This document shows, piece after piece, positions 29,049 through 37,250 of a stretch of 64,000 nucleotides of DNA (within the stretch, counting starts at the first letter, position 1; each line of letters starts with the position of its first letter). The notes beneath the pieces are model-generated. The model was not told the DNA's origin, searched no databases, and saw nothing but the letters and a program-made list of their open reading frames with translations. This DNA comes from Blautia_A ammoniilytica (lineage in GTDB: Bacteria > Bacillota > Clostridia > Lachnospirales > Lachnospiraceae), in assembly GCF_025566965.1 (NCBI RefSeq), contig NZ_JAOQJL010000010.1, positions 1 to 64,000 of the forward strand. Direction: 5' to 3'. The position numbers and the translations under genes are program-made.

Positions 29049-29125
29049 CATTGTTTTCATTTTTAACATCTTTTTCTTAAAATTTCAGAATTTTTTACAA
29101 GTTTTACGTTACTTGTCCATTCCGT

Positions 29126-29887
29126 TCACAGTAATCTTTCAAAAGGAATGCTTCCTCCAAAAAGATCCAATGCACTGCCAATGGTAAAATCCAGATTTCC
29201 TTTCCCGGCCTTATCCAATAAATCCAGATCCTGTTGGGAACCGATCCCTCCTGCATAAGTAACCGGTCTCATGTGAAATTCTCCCAAAAGAGCAGCAAGT
29301 TCTGTTTCGATCCCACTTGCCTTGCCTTCCACATCCACTGCATGTACAAGAAATTCGTCACAATAAGATCCAAGCCGCTCCATCAGTTCCAGCGTCACAG
29401 GAACCTGGGTAAACTTCTGCCACCGATCTGTTACCACATAATATGCATCTGCCTTTTTCCGGCAGCTAAGATCAATGACCAAATGCTCCCTGCCTGCAGC
29501 TTTTTCAATTTTTTCCAGGTTTTCCCAGGAAATCTTTCCATCCTTAAAAACATACGAAGTTACGATCACATGGCTGGCCCCGGCCTGCAGATATTCCTGG
29601 GCATTATCAGGGTTCACGCCGCCACCGATCTGCAGTCCTCCCGGATATGCCTTAAGTGCAAGCAGTGCCTGCTCCTTTGTAGCTGGAAAATACGGAGAAT
29701 CCCCACTATTCAGAAGTATCACATGGCCTCCCTTCAGTCCTTTTTCTTTGTACAATTCTGCGTAAAAAGCAGCATCCTGTCCAGAAACAAAGTTCTCTTC
29801 CGCCTGATCCTGCACATCCCGAAGGCTTCCCCCTACGATCTGCTTAACTTTCCCATTATGTATATCAATACAAGGTCTGAATCTCAT
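29126..29887 (-). CDS. hisA: Eukaryote-type HisA (HIS6-like ProFAR isomerase)
   Basis: A 253-residue TIM barrel that isomerises ProFAR to PRFAR in histidine synthesis. The N-terminus MRFRPCIDIHNGKVKQIVGG, the phrase LVIDLSCRK, and FLVHAVDVEGKASGI match the eukaryotic HIS6 branch of the family more than ordinary bacterial HisA, as far as I can recall. D8 and D130-area acids are in catalytic positions of the barrel. GGAGG precedes the ATG. No other his gene is in the window. Three leader repeats lie just upstream. Confidence 0.85.
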   Translation of the reverse strand: MRFRPCIDIHNGKVKQIVGGSLRDVQDQAEENFVSGQDAAFYAELYKEKGLKGGHVILLNSGDSPYFPATKEQALLALKAYPGGLQIGGGVNPDNAQEYLQAGASHVIVTSYVFKDGKISWENLEKIEKAAGREHLVIDLSCRKKADAYYVVTDRWQKFTQVPVTLELMERLGSYCDEFLVHAVDVEGKASGIETELAALLGEFHMRPVTYAGGIGSQQDLDLLDKAGKGNLDFTIGSALDLFGGSIPFERLL

Positions 29888-30020
29888 ATATTCCTCCTGA
29901 ATCCCATATATTTCCCATAACCCTTATCTGTTTCTCCTGAATCTCATATATTTCCCATAACCCTTATCTGTTTCTCCTGAATCTCATATATTTCCCATAA
30001 CCCTTATCTGATTTTCCTGC
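29884..30020 (-). repeat. Three 40-bp tandem repeats forming the hisA leader, each with a tiny reading frame
   Basis: Units at 29901-29940, 29941-29980 and 29981-30020 (last one diverged at its end). Each repeats the region around the hisA start. On the minus strand two units encode ATG-led MRFRRNR then stop (29947-29924, 29987-29964). The unit nearest hisA encodes MGFRRNI (29907-29884), whose TGA overlaps the hisA ATG in an ATGA. The N-terminal MRFR echoes HisA itself. It looks like tandem duplication of the initiation region. Confidence 0.8.
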
Positions 30021-30102
30021 ATCCATCACTTTCCCATTATACACAACTCCCTGCCCATCCACAAGCTGCCAGCCGTAGAGAAAAATATCCGCAGGTTACC
30101 TA

Positions 30103-31620
30103 TTATTTCTTTACAATCCATTTTCCACTCCTATTAGATCCCTGTCTTTCGACTAGTCCTTCCTCTCTCAAATCCTTTATAATCTTCTGAATCTGCTTTC
30201 TCGATAAATCAAACTCTTCCATAAGTTTAACCTGAGTTATCTCTGGATTTTCTTCCAACTTCTGCAATATATCCAGCTTTCTTTCGGCTCCTTTTTTCGG
30301 CTCCTTTTTTTGGCTCCTTTTCGGCTCCTTTTCGGCTCCCTTCTGATTACGTTCTGAGTCTTCATCTTTCAAAAATGCTTCGTGAACAAATAATCTTGAA
30401 ATAAAATAGCTATGATCCTCATCTGTTTCAAACTCTGGTTTCGGAGACCCATTTGCTTCAAGGGCTCTCAGTATCTTGCCAAATCCAGTATTCCTACCCT
30501 CTGTCAAATGCAACTCCTTAAGGATATCTCCAATACGACGATTTCTATATCTCCGATTAGAAACCTTATATCGTTTTAGTCCTTCTTGCGTCACTGAACG
30601 ATCTGGTCCCGGAAAACTTACGATTTCAATCATATCCTTTTCAATTCTTACCTCTATCGGCTCTCTGATATCGTAGCCTCGATGATAAACAGCATTGGCA
30701 AGAGCCTCTTCTAAAGCAGCATACGGATAATTATACACCCAATCTGCCTCTGCCTTATCCGCACTCTTTACAATTTTTTTCGTTACGATGGAATTCTTTA
30801 TAAACTGTAATGCCTCTCTTAGTTGTTGATGAATCGGTCCTTTAAAAGTATTTTCGATAATATTGTCTCCGCCTAACCCATCCGGGAATTGTACAATATC
30901 AATCTGTGTACACGGAAAAAATTTATCTGGTTCCATGCAAAAGAACATTAATCCTACGTTTTTTGGTTTTATATACTCTGGAAGTGTACTGATAATATTC
31001 ATGTCCCTACATAATTCAGTGAAATCTCCCAATTTTGATTTTTCATACAGCGAACTACCTATCTCTTTAAGATAATTCTGAATTAACGTAATATTCAAAT
31101 CTTCTAATTCTGCCTGATGATTCACTCTATCATCAAATGGAACTCTATTTGCCAGATTGAATAAATCTTTTTCTTCATCATCTGAAGGTTCTACAGTATT
31201 GGAAGCTTTACGAATATAATGTATTCTCTCTTTGTTATCTTTTTCCATTGTCTTTGGTGATGAATACGGTCTGTTATCTCCACCAGGACACCATATAACA
31301 ATAAAATGCTTGTCTTGATATGTTTCAACACCAATAATCGGTGTATAAGCCGGTCTAAGGAGTTTGCATTTTGCAAATATATTTTTCTGATAAGAATCCA
31401 GCTTTTCTGTCGGAACTCCCTTTAATGGAAAAACAGGCCTGCCATTATTTTCCTGTACACCGATAACAATATATCCACCGCCCCAGTTGTCAAGATCATT
31501 TGCAAATGCACATATAGATTTCAAAGATGCCGCTGCATCCCAGGTTTCCTTAAATTCAATTCTCGCCCATTCAACTACATCTCCGGACAAGAGAGTTTTA
31601 ATACTTGTTGGTATTGCCAT
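30103..31620 (-). CDS. AlbA_2 (Schlafen-like) and ATPase-fold regulator with C-terminal winged helix
   Basis: A 505-residue protein of the COG2865 type. The N-terminal AlbA_2 domain (about 12-145) has ARIEFKETW and WGGGYIVIGVQENNG. A central HATPase_c_4 region follows (about 300-410, ALEEALANAVYHRGYD then GRNTGFGKILRALE). A Lys/Glu-rich linker (about 425-450) made of repeated KEPKRSQK-like units leads to a C-terminal winged helix (VKLMEEFDLSRKQIQKIIKDL). Such proteins act as transcription regulators, and relatives occur near defence genes. Here it is next to a decayed restriction locus. Function not established. Confidence 0.85.
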   Translation of the reverse strand: MAIPTSIKTLLSGDVVEWARIEFKETWDAAASLKSICAFANDLDNWGGGYIVIGVQENNGRPVFPLKGVPTEKLDSYQKNIFAKCKLLRPAYTPIIGVETYQDKHFIVIWCPGGDNRPYSSPKTMEKDNKERIHYIRKASNTVEPSDDEEKDLFNLANRVPFDDRVNHQAELEDLNITLIQNYLKEIGSSLYEKSKLGDFTELCRDMNIISTLPEYIKPKNVGLMFFCMEPDKFFPCTQIDIVQFPDGLGGDNIIENTFKGPIHQQLREALQFIKNSIVTKKIVKSADKAEADWVYNYPYAALEEALANAVYHRGYDIREPIEVRIEKDMIEIVSFPGPDRSVTQEGLKRYKVSNRRYRNRRIGDILKELHLTEGRNTGFGKILRALEANGSPKPEFETDEDHSYFISRLFVHEAFLKDEDSERNQKGAEKEPKRSQKKEPKKGAERKLDILQKLEENPEITQVKLMEEFDLSRKQIQKIIKDLREEGLVERQGSNRSGKWIVKK

Positions 31621-31869
31621 ATGGTCACTTCCTTCCTATATCTTTTTTAAACACTGGCCTGAGGCGCGCACACTTTATCAAAATCAATTTCTTCAACTTG
31701 GACAAATGACTATATACTGTCATGATATATTGTGTTATGCAATACTGTTTTTGCACTTCCATACAATGCTGTTTTATAAGCTAATATGCCTTTAAGATAT
31801 TATTCCTGTCAGTATACCAATCTTCCAAATAATTTTCGCTTTTATCCCCTGTAGATGATTTTTTCCATT

Positions 31870-31947
31870 CTATCGGATTGGTAAAATAAATCCTTTTTTT
31901 CTGAAATCTGGATTATAGCATTTTACAAAATCTGCAAGATCTGCATC
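31870..31947 (-). pseudogene. Remnant of a type I methylase C-terminus (HsdM-like)
   Basis: In the +1 frame relative to the hsdR fragment the minus strand reads DADLADFVKCYNPDFRKK, then diverges and stops. The DLADFVxCYNP phrase resembles the C-terminal part of type I HsdM methylases. It overlaps the end of the hsdR fragment, marking a deletion junction. Only 25 codons, so the identification is by motif memory. Confidence 0.5.
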
Positions 31948-32383
31948 TATCATCCACAATTGCTTCCTCATTCGGTATATAAGAGGATTTTAATCTACGT
32001 ACTCCATATATCTGTGAAAATGAGCGTGGATCATCGTTCGGTGTATACGCAAGAAACTCTCTTTCTGCCTGCTCACCTAGCCCTTTCGTATCTACTAAAA
32101 ATAAGATGCGTTTCATGTTCCCATATTTGAGCAAACGATATGACGCCGTAATTGCTGTGAATGTCTTTCCCGCTCCTGTTGCCATCTGTACTAATGCCTT
32201 CGGACGATTATCTGCAAACGATTTTTCCAGATTATTGATTGCATTAATCTGACATTTTCGAAATCCCTTTACATCTAAAGGTAGAAAATATTTGAAAGAA
32301 CTCTTTGCATAACGTCCTGACTGGCGGAGATTATTATCGATTACGCAACGCGCTTTTTCTTCCGGTGTCATATCATTCTTCAT
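31913..32383 (-). pseudogene. Truncated type I restriction endonuclease HsdR fragment
   Basis: A 156-codon fragment of the HsdR motor subunit. It keeps the Walker A motif ATGAGKTFTA near 68-77 with the flanking ALVQMATGAGK phrase and the helicase block MKRILFLVDTKGLGEQAEREF. Soon after, at YIPNEEA, the frame departs from HsdR and stops after an unrelated tail. Full HsdR proteins are about 800-1000 residues. The start overlaps the upstream XRE gene by 11 bases. It cannot be a working restriction enzyme. Confidence 0.82.
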
Positions 32384-32588
32384 CTCCCTTATCTACATAC
32401 TCTATGATATCGCCATAATCGACCTCCAGAACGTTGCATATTTTACCTAAAACAGTAAGTGTTACTTCTTCATTTCGACGAAGCTTTGTCATTGTATTAG
32501 GTGCGATTCCTGAGGCTTTTCTTAAGTTTGCTTTACTTATTTTCCTGTCAATTAACAATTTCCATAAACGCTCATATGATACAGCCAT
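32373..32588 (-). CDS. XRE/Cro-family regulator of the decayed restriction locus
   Basis: A 71-residue DNA-binding protein of the HTH_26 type (SYERLWKLLIDRKISKANLR, then GIAPNTMTKLRRNEEVTLTVL). The ATG at 32588 has AGGAGG five bases upstream. Similar small regulators often stand in front of type I restriction genes in Firmicutes. Its 3' end overlaps the hsdR fragment by 11 bases, so it was probably the first gene of that operon. The gene itself looks intact. Confidence 0.85.
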   Translation of the reverse strand: MAVSYERLWKLLIDRKISKANLRKASGIAPNTMTKLRRNEEVTLTVLGKICNVLEVDYGDIIEYVDKGDEE

Positions 32589-32840
32589 GATTGCCTCCTG
32601 ACATCTGTTTAATGCTTTATACGCTGTTAATAACAAGTATATCATCACATCATATTTTTCGCAAGAACTTGCGATTTTCATCGACACCTACATCTGTTTT
32701 TCTTATAGTTCCATGCCTCTGGATTGATTTTTTAACTTTCTGTTGTTTTTCTTGTTTTTTCACTTCCTGCCTGTTCTCTTCCAATCGCTCTTTAATATTC
32801 TTTTTCTGTTACTCTACGCTCACTTCTGCATGTTCTGTAG

Positions 32841-32977
32841 CTGGCACGGCCTGCATGTGAACCCTGCAAAAGGGCAAAAAATATCCTGTTTCTATAGCAT
32901 TGCAAGGCTTTCGCAGCTATAGAAACAGGATAATTTTTGCCGCCTATACAGTTCTTCATACCAACCGGCCGTGCCAG
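32841..32977. repeat. 137-bp imperfect palindrome
   Basis: Outer arms CTGGCACGGCC (32841-32851) and GGCCGTGCCAG (32967-32977). Inside them a 26-bp nearly perfect stem runs from 32873-32898 to 32916-32941, including TATCCTGTTTCTATAGC. A T-run after the inner stem on the plus strand could give termination. It lies in a gap of about 410 bases between the XRE regulator and the lipoprotein, where no gene is seen. It could be a small mobile element (MITE-like) or a long terminator. Confidence 0.7.
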
Positions 32978-32998
32978 GAATCTCTTTACATAATCCTC

Positions 32999-33478
32999 CT
33001 ACCGGCCTTCCACTGCATTCCCAACCGCATCCCCGGTATCCTCCACAGCATCTCCAACACCATTTCCGATGTCCTTTACTGCATTCCCAAGTTCACCGGA
33101 TACCGTGCCGTCCCCATTGTTATTCTGATCAATATTTCCATCCTGCTGACCCTCTGTTGTCTGATCCGGTCCATTATCCGTTACATCATCCGGTGCATTA
33201 TCTGGTGCATTGTCTTCTTTATTCTCCCTCACATTCTCCTCTTTGTTATCCTTTGCGTCATCTATTTTGTCCCTATTTCCATCATCTTCCGTTTTTTTAT
33301 CCTTATCTTTTTTATCTGCGGCATTATCCTCTGTGGCATTATCTTCGGCAGCTTTGTCATCCGTACTCTTTTTCGTCTCATCTGCTGCCTTACGTCCGTT
33401 CTTTGTGCCACATCCTGCCAGCATAGAAAATGTAAAAACAAGCAGTATACTCATCAGAATCATTTTAGCTTTTTTCAT
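32999..33478 (-). CDS. Small acidic lipoprotein, function unknown
   Basis: A 159-residue exported protein. The signal peptide ends in the lipobox MLAGC with Cys23 as the lipidated residue. The rest is low-complexity, rich in Asp, Asn, Lys and Glu, with repeated NA-PDD and DNA-like steps. The C-terminal part has a heptad-like GNAVKDIGNGVGDAV repeat. AAGGAGAT precedes the ATG. No domain is recognised. It stands alone. Confidence 0.8.
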   Translation of the reverse strand: MKKAKMILMSILLVFTFSMLAGCGTKNGRKAADETKKSTDDKAAEDNATEDNAADKKDKDKKTEDDGNRDKIDDAKDNKEENVRENKEDNAPDNAPDDVTDNGPDQTTEGQQDGNIDQNNNGDGTVSGELGNAVKDIGNGVGDAVEDTGDAVGNAVEGR

Positions 33479-33519
33479 TCCACTGATCTCCTTTTTCCTT
33501 GGGATTTAACTTGTACTGT

Positions 33520-33565
33520 GTAACTCTTCAGTGCCCTGGCGGGATACTGCCTGCTGAATCGTTAC
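33520..33565. repeat. Dispersed repeat family 2, copy 1
   Basis: A 46-bp element starting GTAAC and ending GTTAC, with the core GGATACTGCCTGCTGAATC. The same core with one change occurs at 38967-39005. Copy 1 lies about 80 bases past the deacylase stop. Confidence 0.6.
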
Positions 33566-33643
33566 TGTAATGTTATTTTGTATATTTTTACAAATCCTAT
33601 ACTGGAAAAATAAGGAATATGAAATCAGGTACTATTCCGGATA

Positions 33644-35257
33644 CTATCTTGCAGCTCTTACGATCACTTCTCCGCTGCCAGGATTGTTCCACTGATCCTT
33701 CCTGACAACGATCTGTCCGCCTGTAAGCACATAATCAAAGCCTGTGCACAGCCGGTCCGGATTGTCAAAATCTGCTGCAGTATCCAGATTTTCCAGGTGG
33801 AACACACATAAATCTGCCGGCATTCCCACCTGAAGGGTCCCACGGTCCATGTGATAAACCTGCGCAGGTCTGGCTGTCATCTTATAGATTGCTTCCTCAA
33901 TGGTAAATATCTTTTTATCACGCACATAATCCGTCAGCAGCTTTGGAAATGCAGCACATACTCTTGGATGCCTTTTCCCTCCTGCCGGATAAATGGCATC
34001 AGAGATCAGATTGGCACGCCTGTCCTTTAAAAATAAAAGCATATCCTCTTCAGAAGCAATGGTATCCAGCATAGTTACCTCACATTTTTCTGCAATCAGG
34101 ATATCATACAAGGTATCGTAAGGATCCTTCCCCAGCTGCTGCCCGATCCTGGCAATAGACTGACCGGCATAAGGTGCATATTCCGGTGTATGAAGGCTGC
34201 TTGCATAAATCCTTTCAAAGCCAGCCAGCTCCACAATATTTTCAAACTCCATAGAAGGAGTCTTCAGCACATGGGTCAGTTCTTTTCGGTAATCCGGATC
34301 TGACAGCCTGCGGATGATCGCCTCAGTTCCGCCTTTCTGGCTTTGGGGAGGCAGAAGGTGAACCAGCTGGGTAGAACCTGTAAGATAAGGGTACAGGTCA
34401 AAATCCACTTTCACACCCCTTCGCTCTGCCTGATCCAGAAGCTTCAGGATCTTTACCGGAGTCTCTCCCCAGTTCTTCTTACCAATACATTTCATATGGC
34501 TTACATGAAGAGGGATCTGAAGTTCTTCTGCAATACAGATCACCTCTTCCAAAGCCGGAAGGATGCCATCTCCCTCATTTCTGATATGGGTAACAATAGG
34601 GATCTGTGTTCCTTTTAAGGGTGAAAGCGCCTGCACGGCTCCCTTTTGATCGTATTCAAACTCCGGAGCATAGGCAAGTCCCATGCTTACCCCCAGTACG
34701 CCTGCAGCCAGGCATTCTTCCAGCACTGCCCACACCTGATGAAGTTCCTCATTTGTAAGCCGGCCTGGGGCATAGCCCTTCACTCCAGCCCGGATGGTCC
34801 CGTTGCCAGATAACATCCCGGTATTCACACTTCTTTTTGTCTTTTTAAGGGCTTTCATATAAGAAGCCATATCCGGCATGCTCTTCACATCTGCGGTTGG
34901 CTCTCCGGTAACACTGCTTAAAAAGCTGCTGATATCTTTTGCATATCTTTGTCCTGCAGGTGCTACAGAAAGGCCGCAGTTTCCATTTACAACTGTAGTC
35001 AGTCCCTGCCTGTTCAAAAGCCTGTCATCCCCGTTTACAAGGGCTTCCCAGTCACCGTGTCTGTGGATATCAATAAAGCCGGGGGTAATATAGCCCCCGG
35101 CAGCATCCAGAATCTGGTCTTTTGGAAAATCTGAAGGGATCTCCACAAAAGGAGCAATCTCCAGGATGATTCCATCTTTTACCACAACGGTTCCCAGGAA
35201 AGGCTTTTCCATTTTACCATTTACAATAAAACCGTTTTTGATAATATATTCTGTCAT
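33644..35257 (-). CDS. N-acyl-D-amino-acid deacylase family amidohydrolase
   Basis: A 537-residue zinc hydrolase of the D-aminoacylase family, expected to remove acyl groups from N-acyl-D-amino acids. Metal-binding HRHGD (about 65-69), GNCGLS with the family Cys (about 94-99), SHMK (about 256) and a late SDAIYP motif are visible, as is the HPRVCAAFPKLL tail phrase. The ATG follows the stop of the upstream permease directly (TAA-ATG), so it is the last gene of the BMP transporter operon. True substrate unknown. Peptidoglycan-derived or D-amino-acid conjugates are candidates by context. Confidence 0.9.
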   Translation of the reverse strand: MTEYIIKNGFIVNGKMEKPFLGTVVVKDGIILEIAPFVEIPSDFPKDQILDAAGGYITPGFIDIHRHGDWEALVNGDDRLLNRQGLTTVVNGNCGLSVAPAGQRYAKDISSFLSSVTGEPTADVKSMPDMASYMKALKKTKRSVNTGMLSGNGTIRAGVKGYAPGRLTNEELHQVWAVLEECLAAGVLGVSMGLAYAPEFEYDQKGAVQALSPLKGTQIPIVTHIRNEGDGILPALEEVICIAEELQIPLHVSHMKCIGKKNWGETPVKILKLLDQAERRGVKVDFDLYPYLTGSTQLVHLLPPQSQKGGTEAIIRRLSDPDYRKELTHVLKTPSMEFENIVELAGFERIYASSLHTPEYAPYAGQSIARIGQQLGKDPYDTLYDILIAEKCEVTMLDTIASEEDMLLFLKDRRANLISDAIYPAGGKRHPRVCAAFPKLLTDYVRDKKIFTIEEAIYKMTARPAQVYHMDRGTLQVGMPADLCVFHLENLDTAADFDNPDRLCTGFDYVLTGGQIVVRKDQWNNPGSGEVIVRAAR

Positions 35258-36178
35258 TTAGTCCTCTTTTACATAATTAGCACCAAGCTTTGCCGGCACG
35301 TTAAACTGTTTCCTGCATACTGTAAGTACGATCACAAGGATGTATGGAAGTGCGCTGAACAGCTCACTGGGAATGGCTGCATTGCCAAGAGCTTTTACAT
35401 AAGTTCCCAAAGCGTCGGAAATACCAAAAACAATGCCAAAGATCAAAGCCCCAACCGGATTCCAGTTACCAAGAAAACAGATACCAAATGCGATCCAGCC
35501 TCTTCCTCCAATGATCTCTGATGTATACATTCCCACATTACAAAGAGAATAGTAAGCACCTGCCACACCGCCCATGCATCCGGCTACAAGCACGGCCAGG
35601 AATCTGGTCCTTGTAACATTAATACCGGCAGCATCTGCAGCCTCTGGATTCTCACCGCAGGATCTCATGGAAAGTCCAAGAGAGGTTCTATAGATCACAA
35701 AAAATACGATAGGAACCAGAAGATAGGTAATATATGTAACAATATTCTGTGAAAACAGTACCTGTCCAATCACAGGAATCCTGGACAAAAGAGGAATCCT
35801 GATCACTGATAAAGGTGTTACCTTAAGAGGTACTGTCTGAATGCCAAAAATCACACGATAGAAGAAGGTACAGAACCCGGTGATCAAAATGGCGATGGCT
35901 GTTCCCATAACGATCTGATGCTGATGCATATACACAGTAGTCACTCCATATAAAGCCGCCACAAGAAGACCACAAATCATAGCAAGAAGAAAGCCTGCCA
36001 GCATGCTTCCGCTAAGATAAGCGCCAATAAAGCCGCCCCATGCACCAATAAGGAAAATACCTTCAACAGCAGTAACCATCATACCTGTACGCTCTGCCAG
36101 AACTTCTCCCAGTGCTCCAAGGATCAAAGGTGTACTCATGAAAAATGCTCTGGTGATCAAATTAATAAATACCTGCAT
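35258..36178 (-). CDS. BMP-family ABC transporter permease (second permease)
   Basis: A 306-residue inner-membrane permease with about eight hydrophobic helices, of the branched-chain/nucleoside transporter type (NupQ/YufQ-like). The central phrase SLGLSMRSCGENPEAADAAGINV is the cytoplasmic coupling loop. It starts two bases after the first permease stops and is followed without a gap by the deacylase gene. Confidence 0.92.
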   Translation of the reverse strand: MQVFINLITRAFFMSTPLILGALGEVLAERTGMMVTAVEGIFLIGAWGGFIGAYLSGSMLAGFLLAMICGLLVAALYGVTTVYMHQHQIVMGTAIAILITGFCTFFYRVIFGIQTVPLKVTPLSVIRIPLLSRIPVIGQVLFSQNIVTYITYLLVPIVFFVIYRTSLGLSMRSCGENPEAADAAGINVTRTRFLAVLVAGCMGGVAGAYYSLCNVGMYTSEIIGGRGWIAFGICFLGNWNPVGALIFGIVFGISDALGTYVKALGNAAIPSELFSALPYILVIVLTVCRKQFNVPAKLGANYVKED

Positions 36179-36179
36179 A

Positions 36180-37250
36180 TCATGCCTCTCCTTTCTGCAG
36201 CTTCTGATGTTTCAGTTTCCGGATCTCCAGCTTTCTTCTTACAAAGAAGGACATCAGCACAAACAACATAACAAAGCCAAGCATAACGTCAATAACGCTG
36301 GCCGGAGCATCTGTGGAATGCCCCAGTGCTGTACCGCCTACCTGAAGAGTTCCGAAAAGAAGCGCCGCAAAAATAACACCGATGGGGTTTGCACTTGCCA
36401 TAATGGCGATACCAATACCATAAGATCCAATATCTGACTCAAATCCTGTAAGAAGCATATGCTGCATTCCGTTGATCTCTGTAAAGCCTGCAAGCCCTGC
36501 AATGGCACCACTGATAAAAAATGCGGTCATACACATTTTCTTAGGACTGATACCCGACATCCTGGCTGCATCCTGATTCAGTCCTGTTACACGAACTCTG
36601 TATCCAAGAGATGTATGATACAGGATAAACCAGATGAAAATGGCTGCTGCAAGAGCGATCACAATCCCAAGTGAAACTGAAGTTCCAGGAATGATCTTAG
36701 GAAGCCATGCAGAATTGTCAATATATGCAGTCTTCAGATATTCATGCTTCGGCTCCTGCAGGGCAGTACGGAGAAGAAGCTGCATCACGTACTGTACCAC
36801 ATACGTGGACATCATACTTACCAGAAATTCATTGGCATTAAATTTTGCTTTCAGAAATCCAATGAGAAGCCCAGTCAGTCCACCGCCCAGAATACTTGCC
36901 GCAAATGCCAGAAGCAGTACCACTACTCCCGGAAGCTTTGTCTGCAGTGCCAGGGTAGTTGCCACTGCACAAATACATCCCACATAAAACTGCCCCTGTG
37001 CACCAATATTATAAAGATTGGCTTTGTAGGTGAATGCAAAAGCAAGGCTGGTAAGGATCAGCGGTGTAGTCTTGATCAGGATATTTCCCATGGTAAACTT
37101 ATCTGAAAAGGTTTCTGTAAGCATTATCTTCAGGGAATCCACAGGATCCACGCCTAAAAGGGGAAGGAATGCAAAGCTGACGATCAGTCCAAGTACAATG
37201 GCCAGCACCGTCCATAAAAGGAAATCCTTTATTTTTCCGTTCTGTTTCAT
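36180..37250 (-). CDS. BMP-family ABC transporter permease (first permease)
   Basis: A 356-residue permease (NupP/YufP-like) with about nine hydrophobic helices. The coupling loop includes GYRVRVTGLNQDAARMSGISP. Its start overlaps the ATPase stop by four bases. It pairs with the next gene to form the transmembrane channel. Confidence 0.92.
   Translation of the reverse strand: MKQNGKIKDFLLWTVLAIVLGLIVSFAFLPLLGVDPVDSLKIMLTETFSDKFTMGNILIKTTPLILTSLAFAFTYKANLYNIGAQGQFYVGCICAVATTLALQTKLPGVVVLLLAFAASILGGGLTGLLIGFLKAKFNANEFLVSMMSTYVVQYVMQLLLRTALQEPKHEYLKTAYIDNSAWLPKIIPGTSVSLGIVIALAAAIFIWFILYHTSLGYRVRVTGLNQDAARMSGISPKKMCMTAFFISGAIAGLAGFTEINGMQHMLLTGFESDIGSYGIGIAIMASANPIGVIFAALLFGTLQVGGTALGHSTDAPASVIDVMLGFVMLFVLMSFFVRRKLEIRKLKHQKLQKGEA

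Noticed and set aside
29901..30020. CRISPR-like tandem repeats upstream of hisA
   Set aside because: Units abut with no spacers, there are three only, and they copy the hisA start region. No cas genes are nearby.
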